A stretch of 6,651 nt of DNA from Campylobacteraceae bacterium. GTDB taxonomy: Bacteria; Campylobacterota; Campylobacteria; Campylobacterales; Sulfurovaceae. The stretch's first letter is position 1. Each line of letters opens with the position of its first letter. A program made the translations under genes and the position numbers. Below the pieces are notes generated by a model. The model did no database searches and was not told where the DNA came from. It was given only the letters and a program-made list of their open reading frames with translations. Of the stretch, positions 1-4,788 are shown piece after piece. Location of the stretch: positions 1 through 6,651 of the forward strand of contig JAMONW010000142.1 in the NCBI GenBank assembly GCA_027066355.1, given 5' to 3'.

Positions 1-2
1 TG

Positions 3-557
3 CTAGAGAGTGCAAAAAATGAAGAAAAAAGAGTTAAGTATATTAAAAGAATTAAAATAGCATCAAGAACATTAGAAAATATATATAAAGATTTAAGATA
101 TTTAACACTTTGTAATGTATCAAATTATAAAGATGAATTGATATATATGAAAAAATTAATAGAAGAGAGAGTAGAGTATTTTGCTTTGCATATGGAAGCA
201 AAAAATATTAAGAGTAAGTTATATTTAGAAGATGTAACAATAAATGCAGACAGGAAACTTATTGTTCGATTGGTTGATAATATAATATCTAATGCGATAA
301 AATATAATAAACTAAATGGAAGTATTAATATTATATTAAAAAACAAAGAACTTATAATTGAAGATAGTGGAATTGGCATTAAAAAAGATAATTTAAAAGA
401 GATTTTTCAAAGATATAGAAGATTTAATAGTGTTGAGGGTGGTTTTGGCATTGGACTTAATATTGTTCAAAATATTGCAAAAATTTACAATTTTAAAATA
501 GATATATACTCAAAAGAGAATATAGGAACAAAGGTAACAATTAAATGGGAAGATTAA
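3..557 (+). CDS. Sensor histidine kinase, C-terminal part (5' end outside window)
   Basis: The frame is open from the left edge, so this is the last 184 residues of a longer protein; a start placed at the in-frame TTG at 138 would be artificial. Visible parts, numbered from the window edge: the second dimerisation helix region (about 8-60, with YIKRIK and a long KKLIEERVEYF helix), an N-box with N97 (NIISNAIKYN), a G1 box DSGIGI with D121, an F-box IFQRYRRF (134-141) and a G2 box GGFGIGL (146-152). The ATP-binding HATPase_c domain therefore looks complete and active. The phospho-accepting His box, sensor domain and membrane segments lie upstream and are not seen. The style matches Campylobacterota kinases that pair with OmpR-type regulators. 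The DccS-like operators found downstream suggest a DccS relative, but that is inference. The stop codon lies inside the next gene, so the two are probably translationally coupled. Confidence 0.93.
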   Translation, partial: LESAKNEEKRVKYIKRIKIASRTLENIYKDLRYLTLCNVSNYKDELIYMKKLIEERVEYFALHMEAKNIKSKLYLEDVTINADRKLIVRLVDNIISNAIKYNKLNGSINIILKNKELIIEDSGIGIKKDNLKEIFQRYRRFNSVEGGFGIGLNIVQNIAKIYNFKIDIYSKENIGTKVTIKWED

Positions 558-871
558 TTTTTATATTTTATATTTTTACAAATTTACTCTTTAGTGATTT
601 TGAAGCAAGTTGTGTAAAGTGTCATACAAAAGAGAATGTAAGCTTAAGACAAACTTATATGAGCGCACTACTTGTATATGGTGGTGAAAAGAGTTTTAAA
701 ACTGCACTTTTTTACTATTGCAAAAATCCTGCATCTATGACATCTGTGATGGATGAGTGGTTTTTGGCAGAACATAAAACTCCAAATCCAATTAAATTAA
801 GTGATAGTGAGCTAAAGAAGATGCTAGATAGATACTGGAAGCGTTACGAAGTTACAAAAAAATTAAAATAA
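545..871 (+). CDS. Small monoheme cytochrome c-like periplasmic protein
   Basis: This 108-residue protein has a short n-region (MGR), a hydrophobic stretch at about 4-16 and a possible signal peptidase site near A21. A single CXXCH heme motif (C23-H27) comes immediately afterwards. It should be exported by Sec and receive covalent heme in the periplasm. The rest is unlike the two cytochromes downstream: there is no YGG-MKGQV segment, and the sixth heme ligand is unclear (candidates M39, M65, M69 or H77). An extra cysteine, C59, sits in FYYCKNP. The C-terminal half is aromatic and charged (DEWFLAEH, RYWKRYE). The start ATG lies 13 nt inside the kinase gene, with AAGG at 531-534 ten bases before it, so it is cotranscribed and coupled with the kinase. 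A role as a redox or heme accessory to the sensor is possible but only inferred from position. I do not recognise a named family. Confidence 0.82.
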   Translation: MGRLIFIFYIFTNLLFSDFEASCVKCHTKENVSLRQTYMSALLVYGGEKSFKTALFYYCKNPASMTSVMDEWFLAEHKTPNPIKLSDSELKKMLDRYWKRYEVTKKLK

Positions 872-879
872 GTTGAAGA

Positions 880-913
880 ATTCACTTTATTTTCACATTT
901 TAAATGTTATAAT
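880..913 (+). promoter_or_regulatory. Promoter of the first c553 gene with DccR-like direct-repeat operator
   Basis: A direct repeat TTCAC (881-885), six bases, TTCAC (892-896), flanked by A at 880 and A at 897, fits WTTCAC-N6-TTCACW exactly. The half sites are 11 nt apart, one helical turn, as expected for OmpR/PhoB-type regulators. An extended -10, TG-T-TATAAT (TATAAT 908-913), follows 11 nt after the repeat, so the repeat covers the -35 region and no good sigma-70 -35 hexamer is present. That is the layout of an activator-dependent promoter. The expected transcript start is near 919-921, giving a leader of about 20 nt before the ATG at 943. The match to the published C. jejuni DccR box is from memory. 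Confidence 0.75.
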
Positions 914-931
914 AACCTTGCAAATTTAAAC

Positions 932-937
932 AAGGAG
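932..937 (+). promoter_or_regulatory. Ribosome binding site AAGGAG
   Basis: AAGGAG lies five bases before the ATG at 943. It is the strongest Shine-Dalgarno match seen on the plus strand of this window and fixes the start of the following cytochrome gene. Confidence 0.8.
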
Positions 938-942
938 ATATA

Positions 943-1296
943 ATGAAAAAAATTGCATTAACACTAATTTTTGCTACTGCTGCTATCTTTGCTGCTGAAG
1001 CAAATGCTACTGCTGCTAAAGCAGATGCTAACAAAACTGAGGCTAACGCTACTGCTGCTACAGCTGCTGCGCCAAGCACTGCTGCATGTGTAGCTTGTCA
1101 TGGAGCTAAATTTGAGAAAAATACTATGGCAAAAGATAAAGTTCCTGCTAACTTAAGCAAAGCTGATTTCGCAAAAGCTCTTAAAGGTTACAAAGATGGA
1201 TCTTACGGTGGTGCTATGAAAGGCGTTATGAAAGGTCAAGTTGCAAATCTTTCAGATGCTGATATTAAAGCAATCGCTGATAAATTTGGTAAGTAA
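943..1296 (+). CDS. Periplasmic c553-type monoheme cytochrome with Ala-rich linker
   Basis: The 117-residue product starts with a classic signal peptide (MKK, hydrophobic 4-18, likely cleavage near A18 or A20). A low-complexity Ala/Thr/Asn/Lys linker (about 19-47) follows. A class I cytochrome c domain comes next, with the heme motif CVACH at C49-H53 and the distal segment YGGAMKGVMKGQV; M96, directly before KGQV, is the probable axial ligand, with M92 as an alternative. The C-terminal helix (LSDADIKAIADKFGK) is typical of c553. These proteins are soluble periplasmic electron carriers, commonly linking the bc1 complex to terminal oxidases or reductases. The gene is monocistronic-looking: it has its own promoter (880-913), a strong RBS, and a hairpin behind it. 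Codons are notably GCT-rich compared with its neighbours, in line with high expression. The linker contains a 14-residue duplication (EANATAA at 19-25 and 33-39). Confidence 0.93.
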   Translation: MKKIALTLIFATAAIFAAEANATAAKADANKTEANATAATAAAPSTAACVACHGAKFEKNTMAKDKVPANLSKADFAKALKGYKDGSYGGAMKGVMKGQVANLSDADIKAIADKFGK

Positions 1297-1306
1297 TTAT
1301 CATTTA

Positions 1307-1332
1307 CAAAGTAGAGTTTAATCTCTGCTTTG
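1307..1332 (+). terminator. Probable terminator hairpin after the first c553 gene
   Basis: Arms CAAAGTAGAG (1307-1316) and CTCTGCTTTG (1323-1332) can form a ten-pair stem with one U-G wobble and a six-base loop TTTAAT. The stem begins ten bases after the stop codon. The tract behind it (AATTCTCTTCTATCC) is pyrimidine-rich but not a clean U-run, so termination may be partial. It separates the first c553 gene from the next promoter at 1353. Confidence 0.55.
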
Positions 1333-1352
1333 AATTCTCTTCTATCCTCAAA

Positions 1353-1385
1353 TTTCACTTTAAATTCACTTGATTTTGTTATAAT
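1353..1385 (+). promoter_or_regulatory. Promoter of the second c553 gene with DccR-like direct-repeat operator
   Basis: TTCAC (1354-1358), six bases, TTCAC (1365-1369), flanked by T at 1353 and T at 1370, is again an exact WTTCAC-N6-TTCACW. A TG-T-TATAAT extended -10 (TATAAT 1380-1385) follows ten bases later. The first eleven bases from the first TTCAC match the other promoter except at the last position. Predicted transcription begins near 1391-1393, so an ATG at 1386 directly after the -10 cannot be the translation start of this transcript. The leader before the ATG at 1410 would be about 18 nt. It probably drives the cytochrome and the DUF234 gene together. Confidence 0.75.
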
Positions 1386-1399
1386 ATGATTAAAATAAT

Positions 1400-1404
1400 G
1401 GAGG
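1400..1404 (+). promoter_or_regulatory. Ribosome binding site GGAGG deciding the start at 1410
   Basis: GGAGG lies five bases before the ATG at 1410. With the -10 box at 1380-1385, it rules out the upstream in-frame ATG at 1386 as start. Confidence 0.8.
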
Positions 1405-1409
1405 CTACA

Positions 1410-1736
1410 ATGAAAACAAAAAAATTATTATCAATATTGCTAAGCACTTTTTTTGTAACAGCTTCTTATGCATCAAGTAATGTTGAAGTATTATATAAAA
1501 AATGTGCAAATTGTCATGGTGAAAAAGCAGAAAAAAAAGCTCTTGGAATTTCTGATGTTATTGCAAATTGGGATGCAAAAAAAATTGAAAAAGCACTTTT
1601 AGAGTATAAAGAAGGTATAAGAAATGCTCATAGCGGAAATTATGGTGGCTTAATGAAAGGACAAGTAAAGAGTTTAAGTCAAGATGATATAAAAGCACTT
1701 GCAAAATATATAAGTAGTTTAAAAAATAAGAAATAG
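1410..1736 (+). CDS. Periplasmic c553-type monoheme cytochrome
   Basis: This gives a 108-residue protein. The in-frame ATG at 1386 would add eight residues before the signal peptide, but it sits between the -10 box and the expected transcript start; the RBS at 1400-1404 supports 1410. The signal peptide is MKTKK plus hydrophobic residues 6-18, with cleavage likely near A21 (SYA-SS). The heme motif is CANCH, C32-H36, and the probable distal ligand is M82 in YGGLMKGQV. The end is a LSQDDIKALAKYISSL helix. It is clearly a paralogue of the cytochrome at 943-1296: both share the KALxxYK, YGG-MKGQV and C-terminal helix segments, but this one has no Ala-rich linker and ends in a Lys-rich tail. It should be a soluble electron carrier in the periplasm. 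The stop codon is nine bases from the most likely start of the DUF234 gene, which suggests cotranscription. Confidence 0.92.
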   Translation: MKTKKLLSILLSTFFVTASYASSNVEVLYKKCANCHGEKAEKKALGISDVIANWDAKKIEKALLEYKEGIRNAHSGNYGGLMKGQVKSLSQDDIKALAKYISSLKNKK

Positions 1737-1744
1737 GCACAAAT

Positions 1745-2620
1745 ATAAAAACTATATTTAATAAATTTTCAAAAAAGTATCCATATCTATTAAAAGAACA
1801 AAGAGTTGATTATTTCTCTGTTTTTGGAGGAGTTGAGGATATTGAATTAAATTTATTTAATAGCATAAGTAGTGCTATAGCTATATTTTTACAAGATAAT
1901 ACTGCTACATCATTTTTTCCATTTTTTATTTTAGATGAACCTTTTAGAAGAGTTTTGATTAAACTATCAAAGAGTGATGCAAAGATGTATTCACTTTTTA
2001 AACGCCTTAGAATTAGCCAAGAGCTTGGAATTGATTTAATAAATGAGTTAATAGATAATGATATTTTATATTTAGTTAATTCAAGAGAAGCCCCTTTAAA
2101 AGAGTATAGTAAACAAAAATTAAAAAAAGAGTTAAAATATTATGATATAGAGCCAAAACTATATTTTACTAAACCATTTTATAGATTTTGGTTTTATTTT
2201 GTTGAGCCACATAGAGAGAAAAAAGATTTTATAAATAGCGTAATTTCAAGTTATGAAAAATGGGGTTATAAATTATCATCTTTAGTATATGAGCAGTTAT
2301 CTTTAGAAATTTTAAATGAGTATTATAAAAAAAGTGATAAGCTTATTGAGGTTGCTTCTTTTTGGGATGTTAATAGTGAGTTTGATTTATATTGTAAAAC
2401 TAGTAGTGGCAAATATATTTTAGGAGAGTGCAAATACAAAAATAGACCAATTACACATGGTGAATTACTAAAACTAAAACATAAAGCTCAAAATTCAAAT
2501 TTAAAAGTAGATAAGTTTGCACTCTTTTCTAAGAGTGGATTTAGCCAAGAGTTCTATAGAAAAAGAGATGATAATTTATTACTTTTTGATTTAAACTCAC
2601 TTGATTTGATAACCCTTTAA
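1745..2620 (+). CDS. DUF234-type PD-(D/E)XK nuclease-like protein without a canonical start codon
   Basis: Family-like protein sequence in this frame reaches well upstream of the first ordinary start (TTG 1955): it includes YFSVFGG, a segment I know from the N-terminus of stand-alone DUF234 proteins of Campylobacterota. Back to the in-frame stop at 1727-1729 there is no ATG, GTG or TTG. The best start is ATA at 1745 (then Lys-Thr-Ile-Phe), seven bases after an AGG; ATA at 1733 is an alternative. Numbered from 1745 (291 residues): N-terminal helices and YFSVFGG (23-29); a winged-helix-like segment (75-110, FKRLRISQELG); TKPFYRFWFYFVEP (about 142-155), typical of the family; and a nuclease-like core with E183, E202, D214 (SEFDLY) and E228-C-K230 (GECKYK). 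The core residues of a PD-(D/E)XK fold thus seem intact. There is no P-loop ATPase domain, although DUF234 usually follows one in archaeal ATPases. The true function is unknown. Either it uses a rare start codon, or it is a start-codon mutant or a sequence error. Confidence 0.72.
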   Translation: MKTIFNKFSKKYPYLLKEQRVDYFSVFGGVEDIELNLFNSISSAIAIFLQDNTATSFFPFFILDEPFRRVLIKLSKSDAKMYSLFKRLRISQELGIDLINELIDNDILYLVNSREAPLKEYSKQKLKKELKYYDIEPKLYFTKPFYRFWFYFVEPHREKKDFINSVISSYEKWGYKLSSLVYEQLSLEILNEYYKKSDKLIEVASFWDVNSEFDLYCKTSSGKYILGECKYKNRPITHGELLKLKHKAQNSNLKVDKFALFSKSGFSQEFYRKRDDNLLLFDLNSLDLITL

Positions 2621-3568
2621 CTCTTCTTTTCTTTTTTTAATATTTTTAATATGTTTTTTATAATCTTTTGAAAAATTATGTCTTCCTTTAGAGTTTTTCA
2701 TAAAGTATAGATATTCACTTTTTGTAGGATTAATTGCTGCTAAAATAGAGTCTTTAGATACATTACAAACAGGGTATTTAGGTAAACCTCTATGTTTATA
2801 TGTATTGTAAGTTGTAGTATCATTTTTTATTCTTAAAGGAGTAATTTTTTTGTGTGAATATATTCCATAATTTAGTGTTCCATCCATTTGAAGTCGCATT
2901 TTTTTATTAAGCCTATTGTATATTACAGAAGCTATTATTGGCATCTCATTTTTGTTTGCTGCCTCTTTTTGCACAATAGATGCTATAGTTAATAGTTTAT
3001 TCCAAATTTTTGGATTATAGTCGTTGTAATATTTATAAGATATCTTTTTATACTCTTTTAGGCTACTGTTTATAAGAAATTTAATTACATCTTTTTCTTT
3101 AAAGTAAATTGGAATATTGTATGTATTTGCAAGAAAATTCCCCTCTTTAAAGGGTGCTAATTTATTGTAGTTGAGTTCAAGTTTCATTAAGTTTAGATTT
3201 AATTTTTTCTTTAAAGCTCTTAAAACATAGTATGTTGTTTCACCTGGAATAATTGTTATTGGTGTATAGTGATTTGCGTAAGAACCAACTTGAAGTAAAA
3301 ATTTATATCTAGGAAGCTTTTTTTTGTTTATATAAATCCAACCTGCTTGAGGTTTGGTAAATTGCTTTAAAAATAGCTCATCTAAATAACCAACACTATA
3401 TCCATTTTTTTTAAGGTAATTAACTACTGCAACACTATATATCGAGTTATTATTATCTTTTGGCAAATATATATTTTGCTTAGTTTTAATAAGCATTAAA
3501 AAATATATAGCAATTACTAAAATAGTTGTAATAAAAGTTGCAATAAAAGTTAATAAAACTCTTTTCAT
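2597..3568 (-). CDS. mltG: Endolytic murein transglycosylase MltG (YceG-like)
   Basis: The 323-residue protein has one N-terminal membrane anchor (about 5-27, preceded by MKR) and a large periplasmic part. MltG cleaves nascent glycan strands inside the chain and is thought to terminate peptidoglycan polymerisation. Family landmarks: GSYANHYTPITIIPGETTYYV (about 95-115, the LysM-like region), EGNFLANTYNIP (142-153), the catalytic block ASIVQKEA with the presumed catalytic E202, NRL-KKMRLQMDGT (218-231), YNTYKHRGLPKYPVCNVS (254-271), AAINPTKSEYLYFM (277-290) and GRHNFSKDYKKH (295-306). The usual Glu two positions before the catalytic one (EKE) is Gln here, which is not expected to matter. Length is normal for the family. 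The start overlaps the permease stop by one base (TAATG) with only a weak GAG upstream, so translation is probably coupled. The 3' end overlaps the convergent DUF234 gene by 24 nt. Confidence 0.95.
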   Translation of the reverse strand: MKRVLLTFIATFITTILVIAIYFLMLIKTKQNIYLPKDNNNSIYSVAVVNYLKKNGYSVGYLDELFLKQFTKPQAGWIYINKKKLPRYKFLLQVGSYANHYTPITIIPGETTYYVLRALKKKLNLNLMKLELNYNKLAPFKEGNFLANTYNIPIYFKEKDVIKFLINSSLKEYKKISYKYYNDYNPKIWNKLLTIASIVQKEAANKNEMPIIASVIYNRLNKKMRLQMDGTLNYGIYSHKKITPLRIKNDTTTYNTYKHRGLPKYPVCNVSKDSILAAINPTKSEYLYFMKNSKGRHNFSKDYKKHIKNIKKRKEELKGYQIK

Positions 3569-4788
3569 TACTCATTTCTCAAAATTGTTAAAGCATCTGT
3601 TTTTGAAGCTTTTATAGCTGGATAAATAGCCGATATTAAAACAATTATAGATGTTCCTGTAATTATTGTTAGATAATCACTCATTGGTAAATCAATAGGT
3701 AATTTAGAGGTTGTGTAAATATCTGCTGGTAGTGAAATAATATTATATGTTGTTAATAGCCAAATGCCAAATAAGCCTAGTAGAGTTCCTAAAACTATAC
3801 CTAAAAAACCAATTATTAATCCAAGATAAAAAAATATTTTACTAATCTCTTTAGATGTAGCACCTAGCGTTTTCATTAATGCTATTTCAGTTCTTCTACT
3901 CATAACAGTCATTAAGAGTGATGAGATTATATTAAGTGAGGCAACCAAAATTATTAACAGCAATACTAAAAATAGAGCCTTTTTCTCCATTTGCATAGCT
4001 TGGAAAAATCCTCCATTTTGTTGCCACCAACCCTCTATTGCAGCATTTGTTGGAAGATAAGGCTTTATTTTGTCAATAAGTTGCATAGGTTTATCTGTAT
4101 AAATATGAGCTCCATCATAGTGGTTTGGCTCTTTTTTTAATATTTTTTCAAATGCTTTATGAGTAGTATAAACAATACCTTTATCATAAGCACTAAGACC
4201 TGAATTAAAGGTGCTAACTATTTTAAATCTCTTTTGTAAAGGCATTGTTCCAAAACCTGCTGCTTGTTGCTCTGAAAAAAATAGTGTAAGTTTTTCCCCT
4301 TTTTTTAGCTCTAATGAACGCAAAAGGTCATCGCCAATAATTACACTATATTTTGATACATTTTTGTCTAAATTTTTATAAGCTTTTTTAAATACTGTAT
4401 TTATTTGAGCCTCTTTATTAAAATCAACTCCATAAAGAATAGTCCCTTGGACACTATCTGCTGCTTTTGCAATAACTTGAGTTGTATAGTATGGACTAAT
4501 TTTAATATTTGGAAATTTCTGCTCAATGATATTTAGAGCATCTAGTGAGATACCTTTGTTGTCATAAGAGATTATAGTTAATGGATAGTTCATAATAAAT
4601 AGTCGTTTTTTAAACTCTTTGTGTGTTCCGTTAGTTACACCAATACCAATCATTAAAACCATTACACCCATTGCAATACCAAGCAAGGCTAACATTGCAG
4701 AGATAAAGATAAATGGATTCTCTTTATCATACTTTAGGTAATGTTTAATAAATTTTGCTACAAATTTACGACTATTTGCTGGGTTCAT
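3568..4788 (-). CDS. FtsX-family ABC transporter permease, LolC/LolE type
   Basis: A 406-residue inner-membrane protein with the MacB/LolC topology: one transmembrane helix (about 26-50), a periplasmic domain (about 52-268) and three more helices (about 270-295, 316-346, 371-391). The cytoplasmic loop after helix 2 has the family coupling motif MSRRTEIALMKTLGAT (296-311). The C-terminus YPAIKASKTDALTILRNE (389-406) is also characteristic. LolCDE extracts lipoproteins from the inner membrane and hands them to LolA. The N-terminal start (FVAKFIKHYLKYDKENPFIF) resembles the LolC/E opening. I cannot tell whether it acts as LolC, as LolE or as a homodimer, so no symbol is given. No ATPase (LolD) gene is adjacent. 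The start overlaps the secA stop by one base (TAATG); AAGGA lies at 4800-4804 on the minus strand, 11 nt before the ATG and within the secA 3' end. Confidence 0.9.
   Translation of the reverse strand: MNPANSRKFVAKFIKHYLKYDKENPFIFISAMLALLGIAMGVMVLMIGIGVTNGTHKEFKKRLFIMNYPLTIISYDNKGISLDALNIIEQKFPNIKISPYYTTQVIAKAADSVQGTILYGVDFNKEAQINTVFKKAYKNLDKNVSKYSVIIGDDLLRSLELKKGEKLTLFFSEQQAAGFGTMPLQKRFKIVSTFNSGLSAYDKGIVYTTHKAFEKILKKEPNHYDGAHIYTDKPMQLIDKIKPYLPTNAAIEGWWQQNGGFFQAMQMEKKALFLVLLLIILVASLNIISSLLMTVMSRRTEIALMKTLGATSKEISKIFFYLGLIIGFLGIVLGTLLGLFGIWLLTTYNIISLPADIYTTSKLPIDLPMSDYLTIITGTSIIVLISAIYPAIKASKTDALTILRNE

Noticed and set aside
125..379. 84-codon minus-strand frame opposite the histidine kinase
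   Set aside because: It lies entirely opposite a clear HATPase domain. Its Ile/Leu/Ser-rich product is what AT-rich antisense of Lys/Asn codons gives, and no ribosome site or family was recognised.
1386..1409. ATG at 1386 as start of the second c553 gene
   Set aside because: It directly follows the -10 box, so it would be upstream of the transcript start. GGAGG at 1400-1404 points to 1410, which also gives a normal signal peptide.
1558..1740. 60-codon minus-strand frame opposite the second c553 gene
   Set aside because: Shadow of the cytochrome coding strand; Leu/Tyr/His-rich product without a recognisable domain.
1955..2620. TTG at 1955 as the real start of the DUF234 protein
   Set aside because: It would cut off the YFSVFGG region and its flanking helices, which read as genuine coding sequence, and no Shine-Dalgarno sequence is obvious before it.
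2616..2660. T-rich run after the DUF234 stop as an intrinsic terminator
   Set aside because: No convincing stem precedes it on the plus strand, and it encodes the Lys-rich MltG C-terminus on the other strand.
2710..2725. Single TTCACTTT in the mltG region as a third operator
   Set aside because: There is no second TTCAC at 11 nt and no -10 box. It lies in coding sequence, so it is most likely chance; the same holds for the single TTCACTTT near 1990.
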